Assembly: GCA_002317595.1 (NCBI GenBank)
Contig: DCHL01000129.1
Location: 39,894 to 67,803 of the forward strand
Source: Lachnospiraceae bacterium UBA1753
Lineage (GTDB): Bacteria; Bacillota; Clostridia; Lachnospirales; Lachnospiraceae
DNA length: 27,910 bases
Direction of reading: 5' to 3'
Made by a program: the position numbers and the translations under genes. Below are positions 1 through 8,290 of this stretch, piece by piece; the first letter of the stretch is position 1, and each line of letters begins with the position of its first letter. A model generated the notes under the pieces. That model saw only the letters and a list, made by a program, of their open reading frames with translations. It made no database searches and had not been told where the DNA came from.

Positions 1-603
1 GGCAGATTGTGTGTCAATGGGATGAGTTATTCGGGCCGGGACAGCAGCAATGCAAACAGTGCCATGATTGTTGCCGTGAATCCTGAGGATTACATTGCAG
101 AATTAAACAAAGCAGAGGTGAAATATGATGCAGATGACCCTCTTATAGGAATGTATTTCCAGCGACTTCTTGAGGAGCGCACATACATGGCAGGGAACGG
201 AAAAATTCCCCTTCAGAGGTTTGCAGATTACGAAAGAGAAGTGACTGGCGTGGATACTTCTTTTGATGACTTATCATTTGAGTCGGTTCACAGAGGGCGG
301 AGCATTTATTCAAGTCTTAAGGGCATCCTTCCGGAATCCGTTGAGAAAGCCTTTGTGGAAGGCATGCATGAATGTGGCAGGAAGATAAAAGGATTTGATA
401 TGCCATCTGCCATTCTTGCAGGTACTGAAAGCAGGACATCAAGCCCTGTCAGGATAAACAGGGATGAGTGCGGTCAGTCTTCTGTTGCAGCTCTGTTTCC
501 CTGCGGGGAAGGAGCCGGATATGCAGGAGGAATCACTTCTGCTGCAGTGGATGGAATAAGGATGGCTGAGGCTGTAATGGATTATTTTTCAAATAAAGAT
601 TAA
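1..603 (+). CDS. FAD-dependent dehydrogenase, COG2509-like, C-terminal part (5' end outside window)
   Basis: The reading frame is open from base 1, so the gene starts upstream of the window and only about 200 C-terminal residues are visible. The end has the pattern seen in uncharacterised NAD(P)/FAD-dependent dehydrogenases of the COG2509 type: an FPCGEGAGYAGGI stretch close to the C terminus, which in this fold contacts the flavin, followed by an SAAVDGIRMAEAV helix. An upstream SGRDSSNANSAM segment is also characteristic. The FAD-binding GxGxxG N terminus cannot be seen here. The family is presumed to be a cytosolic flavoprotein of unknown substrate. The gene ends 20 bases before proB and may share its transcript. 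The family call is from recognition of the C terminus only; the specific reaction is unknown. Confidence 0.8.
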   Translation, partial: GRLCVNGMSYSGRDSSNANSAMIVAVNPEDYIAELNKAEVKYDADDPLIGMYFQRLLEERTYMAGNGKIPLQRFADYEREVTGVDTSFDDLSFESVHRGRSIYSSLKGILPESVEKAFVEGMHECGRKIKGFDMPSAILAGTESRTSSPVRINRDECGQSSVAALFPCGEGAGYAGGITSAAVDGIRMAEAVMDYFSNKD

Positions 604-623
604 TCATGGAAATGAGGACTACT

Positions 624-1490
624 ATGAGTGCAAGGGATGAACTTAAGAATAAAAAAAGAGTCGTAATCAAAATCGGCTCATCATCGATTACCCACAGTGA
701 GAGCGGTGGACAGGACCTGATTAAGCTGGAGAAGCTAGTCAGGCAGCTTACGGACCTTAACAACAGAGGGATGGATGTAACACTTGTTTCTTCGGGTGCT
801 ATTGCTGTTGGTAAAAAAGCAGTGCAGATAAACAGGAGTACGAAGGGGCATGATGAAGAAAGTGTTGCCGTTAAGCAGGCCTGCGCTGCAATCGGTCAGG
901 CAAGACTTATGATGACATATCAGAAGCTTTTTGGTGAATACAATCAGGTGACTGCGCAGATACTTATGACCAAGAAGACAATCCTTGACCCTATCAGCAG
1001 GAGAAATGCCCACAACACCTTCACTGAGCTTTTTAAGATGGGCGCAATCCCTGTAGTTAACGAGAATGATACGGTTGCAACCTATGAGATTGAGAGTCTT
1101 GGAACATTCGGAGACAATGACACCCTGTCGGCGATTGTATCAGCCCTTATTGATGCGGACCTCCTCATTCTGCTTTCGGATATTGATGGTCTCTACACGG
1201 ATGACCCCAGGCAGAATAAGGATGCCAGGTTTATTGATCAGGTTGATTCGCTCTCTGAACATATTCTCTCAATGGGCAAGGATTCAACTGGTTCGGGAGT
1301 TGGAACCGGTGGAATGAGCACAAAGCTTAAAGCTGCCAAAATTGCTACCTCTGCGGGAGCAGACATGGTTATTGCCAACGGTGCTGACGTCGAGTGCATC
1401 TATAGGATTATTGAAGGAGAGCAGGTGGGAACACTGTTTACGGCACATCAGGACCCTGATTTCAATCTCGACACCTTCCTGCAGGACTAA
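624..1490 (+). CDS. proB: glutamate 5-kinase (short form, no PUA domain)
   Basis: This cytosolic enzyme phosphorylates L-glutamate with ATP, the first step of proline synthesis. The 288-residue product is a single amino-acid-kinase domain: KIGSSSIT near the N terminus (phosphate loop), VSSGAIAVGKK around residue 55, the NENDTV substrate segment followed by FGDNDTLSAIVS, LLSDIDGLYTDDP, and the glycine-rich GTGGMSTKLKAAKIA near residue 230. The C-terminal PUA domain of the longer E. coli enzyme is absent, as in many Firmicutes. ATG 624 is preferred over in-frame ATGs at 606 and 612 because a GAGGA site lies six bases upstream. The usual partner proA is not next to it; a DUF896 gene follows instead. 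The family call is secure. Confidence 0.93.
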   Translation: MSARDELKNKKRVVIKIGSSSITHSESGGQDLIKLEKLVRQLTDLNNRGMDVTLVSSGAIAVGKKAVQINRSTKGHDEESVAVKQACAAIGQARLMMTYQKLFGEYNQVTAQILMTKKTILDPISRRNAHNTFTELFKMGAIPVVNENDTVATYEIESLGTFGDNDTLSAIVSALIDADLLILLSDIDGLYTDDPRQNKDARFIDQVDSLSEHILSMGKDSTGSGVGTGGMSTKLKAAKIATSAGADMVIANGADVECIYRIIEGEQVGTLFTAHQDPDFNLDTFLQD

Positions 1491-1508
1491 TTTTGATTGG
1501 AGAAAAAT

Positions 1509-1730
1509 ATGACAGAACAGATGATAAACAGAATTAACGAGCTCTACCATAAGTCAAAGGCTGAGGGGCTCTCTGAGGCTGAACTTAAGGAGCAGAAGGA
1601 ACTCAGGGCTGCCTATATTGCAAATATAAAGGCGGGACTCAAGGCCCAGCTTGACAATATCGACATTCAGGAGAAGGATGGCTCGGTTACCAACCTTGGA
1701 GAAAAATTTGGAAAGAAAACAACAAATTAG
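1509..1730 (+). CDS. DUF896 family small cytosolic protein (YnzC/YlxR-neighbour type)
   Basis: A 73-residue, lysine- and glutamate-rich protein beginning MTEQMINRINELYHKSK. It matches the DUF896 pattern: an N-terminal helix with INELYHKSKAEGLS, then EAELKEQKELRAAYI, a short helical hairpin, and a charged, probably disordered tail. The B. subtilis relative YnzC is a helical-hairpin protein; no firm biochemical role is known for the family. ATG 1509 is chosen over TTG 1497 because GGAG sits about six bases upstream. It overlaps the next gene by 23 bases, which suggests translational coupling with the folate enzyme and miaB. I infer no specific function. Confidence 0.85.
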   Translation: MTEQMINRINELYHKSKAEGLSEAELKEQKELRAAYIANIKAGLKAQLDNIDIQEKDGSVTNLGEKFGKKTTN

Positions 1731-2289
1731 ACGAAAGATGCTGGCACTTCGCGCGGAGATTGACGGCAATGCCCGCCGCGTGGCCGACCGGCAGATATAT
1801 GAAAATGCAGCTGGACTGAAGGCCTATAATGATGCGGAGAATATTTTTCTCTACGCATCATCGCTCCAGGAGGTTTCGACCATAGAACTGTTTAAGGCTT
1901 CTGTGCAGAACGGAAAGCGTGTGGCCTATCCGAGGGTAACAGGCGATGGATCCATGGAATTTTATGAGGTTACAGAGCTTTCGCAGCTTAAGGAAGGGTA
2001 CAGGGGAATCCTGGAACCGTCAGTTGAATGTCCACTGGCTGATTTTTTCCCAGACGTCATATTTGTGCCCGGTGTGGCTTTTGACCTCGGCTTTATGCGT
2101 ATGGGTTATGGCAAGGGATTTTATGACAGATACTTTGAGCGGTATGCTAAAGAACTGCAGAATGCCCAGCTTGTGGCACTTGCGTACAGAGTGCAGGTGC
2201 TTGATGAGATACCTGCTGATGAACACGATAAGAGGATGGATATTATTATCACTGAAGAGGGAATATGGACGAGAGAGAAAGACAATTAG
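1708..2289 (+). CDS. 5-formyltetrahydrofolate cyclo-ligase
   Basis: This cytosolic ATP-dependent enzyme converts 5-formyl-THF to 5,10-methenyl-THF and so recycles an inhibitory folate. The diagnostic segment is MRMGYGKGFYDRYF near residue 135, the conserved nucleotide/folate loop of the family; the N terminus has the expected basic RKQQIRRKMLALRAEI helix. At 193 residues from TTG 1708 it has normal family length. That TTG is preferred because GGAG lies six bases ahead of it; earlier in-frame starts (1651, TTG 1696) lack a good ribosome site and would add residues unlike the family. It overlaps the DUF896 gene upstream and miaB downstream (25 bases), so the three are probably co-translated. 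The B. subtilis counterpart is known as yqgN and E. coli uses ygfA/fau. Confidence 0.88.
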   Translation: MERKQQIRRKMLALRAEIDGNARRVADRQIYENAAGLKAYNDAENIFLYASSLQEVSTIELFKASVQNGKRVAYPRVTGDGSMEFYEVTELSQLKEGYRGILEPSVECPLADFFPDVIFVPGVAFDLGFMRMGYGKGFYDRYFERYAKELQNAQLVALAYRVQVLDEIPADEHDKRMDIIITEEGIWTREKDN

Positions 2290-3698
2290 CATATATTGAA
2301 AAATGCAGGGAACTGTATGAGAAGAAGGTGGAGGAGCTTGGCAGGAAGCTTTCCTTTCATGTGACTACCTTTGGATGCCAGATGAACGCCAGAGATTCGG
2401 AGAAGCTCTGTGGAATTCTTGAGAGTATCGGTTATGTGCAGGAGGACGAGGAGGAGAAGGCTGACCTTATTCTTTTCAACACATGCACTGTGCGTGATAA
2501 TGCTAACCAGCGAGTGTACGGTCATCTCGGTGTCCTAAAGAAATATAAGAGGCTAAACCCTGAACTTAAAATCGGCATCTGTGGCTGTATGATGCAGGAG
2601 AAGACTGCTGTTGAAAAAATAAGGAAGAGCTATCCTTATGTGGATATCATATTTGGCACCCACAATGTGTTTAAGCTTGCGGAAATCATGTACCACTCAT
2701 ACACTTCGGAGGGAATGATTATCGACCTCTGGGAGGAAACCGAGCAGATTGTGGAGGATCTCCCTGTCGACAGGAAATACAGCTTTAAGTCTGGCGTGAA
2801 TATCATGTTTGGCTGCAATAATTTCTGCAGCTACTGTATTGTGCCCTATGTTCGTGGAAGGGAGCGCAGCAGACGCCCTTCGGATATCGTGACTGAGATT
2901 GAAAAGCTTGTTGCTGATGGCGTGGTGGAGGTCATGCTTCTTGGACAGAATGTAAATTCCTACGGCCTTGACTTTGTAAAGAAGCAGAAGAATGGAACGC
3001 TTGAGGAAGACGTTGAAGTTATTACCTTCCCGGAACTGCTGAAGAGAATTGAGAAGATCGATGGTCTTAAGAGAATAAGGTTTATGACGTCTCATCCAAA
3101 GGATCTGTCGGATGAGCTGATCGAGGTCATGAAGAACAGTAAGAAGATATGTCATCATATGCATCTTCCGCTTCAGTCAGGCTCGAGCAGACTTCTTGCA
3201 GATATGAACCGCCATTACACAAAAGAGCAGTATGTAGAACTGGCGCTCAAGCTTCGTAGGGAGATTCCTGACATTGCCATAACCACTGACATCATAGTTG
3301 GATATCCAGGTGAGACAAAGGAAGATGTTGATGAGACTCTCGATGTAATCCGTACCGTCCAGTATGACAATGCGTTTACATTCCAGTACTCAAAGAGAAC
3401 AGGAACGCCTGCGGCTGCCAGGGAAGACCAGGTTGAGAAGGCGCAGGTGCAGGAGCAGTTTGACAGAGTGCTTTCGCTTGTTCAGGAGACATCAAAGGCG
3501 AGGACGGCACTACTTGAGGGACAGGTCCTTTCAGCTCTGGTCGAGGATGTTGATGAGCAGCAGGAGGGATATGTGACAGGCCGTCTTGGTAATAATAACT
3601 GTGTACATTTCCCAGGTTCTATAGCACTTATCGGAAGCATAGTAGAGGTTAAGCTTACTAAGTGTATGGGCTTCTATTACATAGGTGAAATGGTTTGA
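2265..3698 (+). CDS. miaB: tRNA-2-methylthio-N6-dimethylallyladenosine synthase
   Basis: MiaB adds a methylthio group to i6A37 of tRNAs reading UNN codons, using radical SAM chemistry and two [4Fe-4S] clusters. The 477-residue sequence shows the N-terminal UPF0004 domain with the three cysteines binding the auxiliary cluster (TFGCQMN at Cys38, NTCTVRDNA, GICGCMMQE), the radical SAM motif CNNFCSYC (Cys184, 188, 191), MLLGQNVNSYG, and a C-terminal TRAM region. The HMHLPLQSGS and TTDIIVGYPGET segments are typical. AGAGG lies just ahead of ATG 2265. It overlaps the folate gene by 25 bases and ends that operon. Its substrate-generating partner miaA lies about 6.5 kb downstream. MtaB-type enzymes are related, but the N-terminal signature and neighbourhood favour MiaB. 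Confidence 0.95.
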   Translation: MDERERQLAYIEKCRELYEKKVEELGRKLSFHVTTFGCQMNARDSEKLCGILESIGYVQEDEEEKADLILFNTCTVRDNANQRVYGHLGVLKKYKRLNPELKIGICGCMMQEKTAVEKIRKSYPYVDIIFGTHNVFKLAEIMYHSYTSEGMIIDLWEETEQIVEDLPVDRKYSFKSGVNIMFGCNNFCSYCIVPYVRGRERSRRPSDIVTEIEKLVADGVVEVMLLGQNVNSYGLDFVKKQKNGTLEEDVEVITFPELLKRIEKIDGLKRIRFMTSHPKDLSDELIEVMKNSKKICHHMHLPLQSGSSRLLADMNRHYTKEQYVELALKLRREIPDIAITTDIIVGYPGETKEDVDETLDVIRTVQYDNAFTFQYSKRTGTPAAAREDQVEKAQVQEQFDRVLSLVQETSKARTALLEGQVLSALVEDVDEQQEGYVTGRLGNNNCVHFPGSIALIGSIVEVKLTKCMGFYYIGEMV

Positions 3699-3717
3699 TT
3701 TTTTGTAATATTTATTC

Positions 3718-3743
3718 TAAATTAAGTAGATTTTATTCGATTT
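3718..3743 (+). promoter_or_regulatory. SigD (sigma-28) type flagellar/chemotaxis promoter
   Basis: TAAA at 3718-3721 is followed after 14 bases by TTCGATTT at 3736-3743. The known B. subtilis SigD consensus is TAAA, about 15 bases, then GCCGATAT; the TAAA and the CGAT core with the final T match. It sits about 75 bases ahead of a chemoreceptor gene, the class of gene that SigD controls. I see no convincing sigma-A pair here. Identification is by eye from a short AT-rich region, so a chance match is possible. Confidence 0.5.
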
Positions 3744-3764
3744 TTCTGTTAAAATTTATAGTTG

Positions 3765-3780
3765 TTACATATAAATGTAA
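3765..3780. repeat. short perfect inverted repeat in the chemoreceptor leader
   Basis: TTACAT (3765-3770) and ATGTAA (3775-3780) form a perfect 6-bp inverted repeat around ATAA. It lies in the predicted 5' untranslated region, between the promoter and the ribosome binding site. It could be a weak RNA hairpin or an operator; the AT-rich arms make it low in stability and it may have no function. Confidence 0.3.
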
Positions 3781-3818
3781 TGATTTTATTCAGATATCAA
3801 TTTGGAGGTGCTTTTTTC

Positions 3819-5534
3819 ATGGAAGAAAAGAAGACGAAGAAGTCTGGTCTTAAGGGTTTTGGTTCGATGAAGTTTACCATGATTCTGGTAAATATTGCCG
3901 TGGTTTTTGTAACGGCAGTAGTACTTGCAATCGTTACCATTCCTTCGGCTAGCAAGACTATCAGTTCAATGGCACAGGATACCATCGCAGACCAGGCAGT
4001 GGCTTATGGTAAGCTGATGGAGGGATACTACAAAGAGACTCCGGATCCTTCATATGATGAGATTAAGGGAATCATTGGTGATGTTGGCCTTGAAGGTGTT
4101 TCTTCAAGCTATGCATATCTTGTTAGTAAGGATGGCACGATGCTTTTCCATCCTACACAGGATAAGGTTGGAAGCCCCGTTGAGAATGAGGTTGTTAAGG
4201 GTCTTGTTGCTGATCTTGCCGCAGGCAAGCAGCCCTCTCCTGATTTTGTTGAGTACCTCTTCAAGGGCAAGATGAAATATGCAGGATACTATGTGACTGC
4301 AGAGCCTCAGCAGAGCATTCTTGTTGTTACTGCTGACGAGGATGACATCCTCAGTTCAATAAAGAGCTTTGAGATTAAGGTTATCGTAGCCTCAATCATC
4401 ATAATTATTCTTGCAGCAGTCCTTGCATGGATAGTTGGCGGCATCATGATGAAGCCACTGCTTATCCTTACTGGTGTTGTTGACAAGACTGCAGACTTTA
4501 ATTTCGAGTCTAATCCTCAGGCGCATGGAATTATGCTTAGAAAGGATGAGGCCGGTCAGATAGGTAGAGCAATCTCCAAGATGAGAGAGAACCTTCGAGC
4601 AATCGTTGGACAGATTGATGCAACTTCTTCAAGCATTAGTGGTAATGCGGTCAGCCTTAAGGATTCAACCAACAAGGTTAATGAGGATTCAAGTGACAAC
4701 TCAGCAACAGCTCAGGAACTTGCAGCTGGAATGCAGGAGACAAGTGCTACTACTGAGAATATCACTGCAAGTATCCAGAATGTCAGCAACGATACAGCTG
4801 AGATTAATAAGCTCACAGTTGACGGTGAGCAGGTGGCTAAGGAAATCCAGGTTAAGGCAGAGAAGCTTGAGAAGGATGTTGCCCGCATGAGAGATGAGAC
4901 TGAGGCAATGTATGCAAGCGTTAAGGAGAAGAGCGCTGCGGCAGTTGCACAGTCTAAGGCAGTTAACAAGATTAATGACCTTGCTAATTCAATCATGGAA
5001 ATCGCTTCACAGACAAGCCTTCTTGCACTTAATGCTTCAATTGAGGCGGCAAGAGCTGGTGAGAGCGGAAGAGGTTTTGCAGTAGTTGCTGAGGAAATCG
5101 GTAACCTTGCAAATCAGTCATCTGAGACAGTTAATGGAATTACAGCTATTGTAAATGAAGTTCATGAGGCTGTTAATAACATGTCTGAATGCCTTAACAA
5201 GATGAATGACTTCCTTGAGAACAAGGTTTCTAAGGATTATGATCAGTTTACTGATGTATCACAGCAGTACAACAATGATGCTCATGTATTCCAGGTAAGC
5301 ATGCAGGATATTCACATTGCCATGAACAACCTGACTGCTAACATTCAGGATATCACAGAGGCTATTGATGGAATCAACGATACAATCGGCGAGTCTGCAA
5401 TCGGAGTTACTGATATTGCACAGAAGACAACCGACATCGTTTCGCTCAGCTCACAGACCTACGAGCTGGTTGAGGAGAGTGTTTCATATGCTGATGAGCT
5501 TCGTGGAATCGTTGGAAGATTCAAGATGGAGTAA
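3819..5534 (+). CDS. methyl-accepting chemotaxis protein with extracytoplasmic Cache-like sensor
   Basis: A 571-residue transmembrane chemoreceptor that would control CheA kinase in response to an outside ligand. From the N terminus: short basic cytoplasmic tail; membrane segment about residues 20-42; an extracellular region to about 185 with the YAYLVSKDGTMLFHP and GYYVTAE segments typical of single Cache sensors; a second membrane segment about 190-212; HAMP linker; then a long helical signalling domain whose hairpin tip reads SLLALNASIEAARAGESGRG and FAVVAEEIGNLA near residue 400-425. There is no C-terminal CheR-docking pentapeptide. ATG 3819 is chosen over upstream in-frame starts because GGAGGTG lies at 3804 and the upstream extension would be untypical. 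The gene stands alone between a SigD-like promoter and a strong terminator. The ligand cannot be predicted. Confidence 0.92.
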   Translation: MEEKKTKKSGLKGFGSMKFTMILVNIAVVFVTAVVLAIVTIPSASKTISSMAQDTIADQAVAYGKLMEGYYKETPDPSYDEIKGIIGDVGLEGVSSSYAYLVSKDGTMLFHPTQDKVGSPVENEVVKGLVADLAAGKQPSPDFVEYLFKGKMKYAGYYVTAEPQQSILVVTADEDDILSSIKSFEIKVIVASIIIIILAAVLAWIVGGIMMKPLLILTGVVDKTADFNFESNPQAHGIMLRKDEAGQIGRAISKMRENLRAIVGQIDATSSSISGNAVSLKDSTNKVNEDSSDNSATAQELAAGMQETSATTENITASIQNVSNDTAEINKLTVDGEQVAKEIQVKAEKLEKDVARMRDETEAMYASVKEKSAAAVAQSKAVNKINDLANSIMEIASQTSLLALNASIEAARAGESGRGFAVVAEEIGNLANQSSETVNGITAIVNEVHEAVNNMSECLNKMNDFLENKVSKDYDQFTDVSQQYNNDAHVFQVSMQDIHIAMNNLTANIQDITEAIDGINDTIGESAIGVTDIAQKTTDIVSLSSQTYELVEESVSYADELRGIVGRFKME

Positions 5535-5560
5535 TGTTGATTAGTTAATATGGTGTTTGT

Positions 5561-5596
5561 GGGAGAGTGGTACGGATGCGATCACTCTCCCTTTTG
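5561..5596 (+). terminator. intrinsic terminator after the chemoreceptor
   Basis: A perfect 9-bp stem (GGGAGAGTG at 5561-5569 with CACTCTCCC at 5583-5591), 13-base loop, followed by TTTT. It ends the chemoreceptor transcript 26 bases after the stop codon and separates it from mutS. It lies just 22 bases before the mutS start, so mutS needs read-through or a promoter I could not identify. Confidence 0.85.
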
Positions 5597-5618
5597 TGGT
5601 TTAGAATTTAGGACGGAT

Positions 5619-8273
5619 ATGGAAATCGATTACAATTCGCTGTCACCTATGATGCAGCACTACCTGAAAACAAAAGAAGAGAATCAGGGATGCATAGTAT
5701 TCTATCGTCTCGGCGATTTTTATGAGATGTTTTTTGAGGATGCAGAGACTGTATCTGCAGAACTTGAGCTTACACTCACTGGAAAAGCATGTGGACTTAA
5801 GGAGAGAGCGCCTATGTGTGGCGTTCCTTTTCATGCAGTGGACACCTATGTCAGCCGCCTTGTTGAGCGCGGATATAAGATAGCTATCTGTGACCAGGTA
5901 GAGGATCCAAAGCTTGCAAAGGGAATTGTTAAGAGAGAGGTAACGAGAATCATTACCCCTGGAACCAACATGGCTGAGCAGGCGCTTGATGAGAACCGTA
6001 ATAATTTTATCATGTGCATAATTGCAGAAGGCACATATTTTGGCATATCAACTGCAGATGTCACGACCGGTGATTTTAGTCTGACTGAGTGCGAAGGCAT
6101 CAAGAAACTGATGGATGAGATTGCTGTGTTTTCTCCGGCTGAGATTGTGTGCAACAGTGATTTTTTCACCTGTGGTGTTGATGTGTCAGACCTCAGAAAC
6201 AGGATGAATATTGCTGTCTCAACTCTGCAGGAATTCTACTTCAATAGGGAGTCGTCAGTTGACAAGCTGCTCGAGCATTTCTCTGTGGCTTCCTGTCAGG
6301 CCCTGGGCATTGATGATTTCCAGCTTGGAACCCAGTCTGCTGGAGCACTTCTCTGGTATCTTCAGGATACTCAGAAGATAACGCTCTCGCATTTTACACA
6401 TATTTCACCCTATATATCATCTTCCTATATGATGGTGGATTCCTCTACGAGAAGAAATCTCGAGCTCACTGAGACGATGAGGGAAAAGCAGAAGCGTGGT
6501 TCTCTTCTCTGGGTTCTTGACAAGACAAAGACTGCAATGGGAGGTAGGCTCCTGCGCTCCTACGTAGAGCAGCCCCTTGTGGATAAGGCAGGAATTGATG
6601 CAAGGCTTGACTGCGTGTCAGAATTTGGAAGCCGTGTTATTGACAGGGAAGAGATACGTGAATACCTTGGGCCGGTATATGATATTGAAAGACTCCTTGG
6701 CAGAATCAGTTACCGTTCAGCTAACCCCAGAGATCTGATTGCCCTTAAATCGTCGCTTGGAATGCTGCCGCCAATCAGAAGTATTCTGTCCTCTGAATTC
6801 TCAAGTCCACTGATTAGGGAAATTTTTGAGGATTTTGATGACCTCAAGGATATTTACAGGCTGATAGACGCCGCTATCGTGGATGACCCGCCTCTTGCCA
6901 TGAAGGATGGCGGGATAATAAAGGAAGGCTACAACGAGACCGTAGATTCCCTTAAGAAGGCAAAGACAGAAGGTAAGGGATGGCTGTCGGCGCTAGAGGA
7001 AGAGGACCGTGAGCGAACTGGTATTAAGAACCTTAGGATTAAGTACAACAAGGTGTTCGGATACTATTTCGAGGTAACCAATTCCTTTAAGGACCTGGTT
7101 CCTGAGGACTATATTAGAAAGCAGACACTGACAGGTGCGGAGAGATTTACAACTCCCAAGCTCAAGGAACTTGAGGATGTAATCCTAAATGCAGAAGATC
7201 GTCTGTTTTCTCTTGAGTATGACCTGTTCTCTGAAGTCAGGGAGGCTATCTATTCCCAGATGGAGAGGATTCAGAGAACGGCGAAGGCGATTGCCAGGCT
7301 CGACGTATTTACTTCGCTTTCGTATGTGGCAGAAAAGAATCACTATGTCCGCCCTGCGATAAATGAAGAAGGCATTATTGATATCAAGGAGGGACGCCAT
7401 CCTGTTGTTGAGAGGATGCTGCCTGGCGATTCTTTCATATCTAATGACACTTATCTTGATAATGGTAAGAAGAGGATCTCCATCATAACAGGCCCCAATA
7501 TGGCAGGTAAGTCGACCTATATGAGGCAGACAGCATTAATAGCTCTTATGGCAGCTATAGGCTCCTTTGTTCCAGCTACGTCTGCCAATATCAGCATCTG
7601 CGATAGGATATTTACGAGGGTTGGTGCATCGGATGACCTTGCCAGTGGCCAGTCGACCTTCATGGTCGAGATGACCGAGGTGGCCAATATCCTTAGAAAT
7701 GCTACTGATAGAAGCCTTCTCATCCTTGATGAGATTGGACGAGGAACGGCGACCTTCGATGGCCTGTCAATAGCCTGGGCTGTTGTGGAATACATTGCAA
7801 ATACCAAGATTCTTGGAGCAAAGACCTTGTTTGCAACTCACTATCATGAGCTTACTGAGCTTGAGGGAAAGCTTCCTGGTGTCAACAACTACTGTATTGC
7901 AGTTCGCGAACAGGGAGATGATATTATTTTCCTTAGAAAAATTATCAAGGGTGGTGCAGACAAGAGCTACGGTATCCAGGTTGCAAGGCTGGCAGGTGTA
8001 CCAGAGCAGGTACTTAAGAGAGCCAGTGAACTTGTGGAGCAGCTCCTCACTAATGATATCACGTCGAAAATAAAGGATATTGCTGATCTTGAAAAGGCGA
8101 AGCGCAAGGTTGATAAAATGGAGCTTGATCAGATTTCACTTTTTGATACACAGAGTGATGAAAATATTCTTGATGAGATTGCCGGAATTGACCTTACAAG
8201 GATGACTCCGATTGATGCACTGCTTAAGCTCCAGCAGCTTCAGAGCAAGATTAACAACAGATATAAACCTTAG
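5619..8273 (+). CDS. mutS: DNA mismatch repair protein MutS
   Basis: MutS recognises mismatches and small loops in new DNA and recruits MutL in an ATP-dependent way. The 884-residue protein has the N-terminal mismatch-reading motif within FYRLGDFYEMFFEDA (Phe and Glu that contact the mispair), connector and lever domains, then the ATPase: Walker A GPNMAGKST near residue 625, ASDDLASGQSTF, Walker B LLILDEIGRG near 700 and FATHYHELTELE. The usual GRGTSTFDG reads GRGTATFDG here. ATG 5619 is preferred to the upstream in-frame ATG 5550, because the latter falls before and inside the terminator; GGACGG precedes 5619. mutL follows after 17 bases, the classic mutSL pair. Confidence 0.97.
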   Translation: MEIDYNSLSPMMQHYLKTKEENQGCIVFYRLGDFYEMFFEDAETVSAELELTLTGKACGLKERAPMCGVPFHAVDTYVSRLVERGYKIAICDQVEDPKLAKGIVKREVTRIITPGTNMAEQALDENRNNFIMCIIAEGTYFGISTADVTTGDFSLTECEGIKKLMDEIAVFSPAEIVCNSDFFTCGVDVSDLRNRMNIAVSTLQEFYFNRESSVDKLLEHFSVASCQALGIDDFQLGTQSAGALLWYLQDTQKITLSHFTHISPYISSSYMMVDSSTRRNLELTETMREKQKRGSLLWVLDKTKTAMGGRLLRSYVEQPLVDKAGIDARLDCVSEFGSRVIDREEIREYLGPVYDIERLLGRISYRSANPRDLIALKSSLGMLPPIRSILSSEFSSPLIREIFEDFDDLKDIYRLIDAAIVDDPPLAMKDGGIIKEGYNETVDSLKKAKTEGKGWLSALEEEDRERTGIKNLRIKYNKVFGYYFEVTNSFKDLVPEDYIRKQTLTGAERFTTPKLKELEDVILNAEDRLFSLEYDLFSEVREAIYSQMERIQRTAKAIARLDVFTSLSYVAEKNHYVRPAINEEGIIDIKEGRHPVVERMLPGDSFISNDTYLDNGKKRISIITGPNMAGKSTYMRQTALIALMAAIGSFVPATSANISICDRIFTRVGASDDLASGQSTFMVEMTEVANILRNATDRSLLILDEIGRGTATFDGLSIAWAVVEYIANTKILGAKTLFATHYHELTELEGKLPGVNNYCIAVREQGDDIIFLRKIIKGGADKSYGIQVARLAGVPEQVLKRASELVEQLLTNDITSKIKDIADLEKAKRKVDKMELDQISLFDTQSDENILDEIAGIDLTRMTPIDALLKLQQLQSKINNRYKP

Positions 8274-8290
8274 ATTAGTGAAAATAAGAA

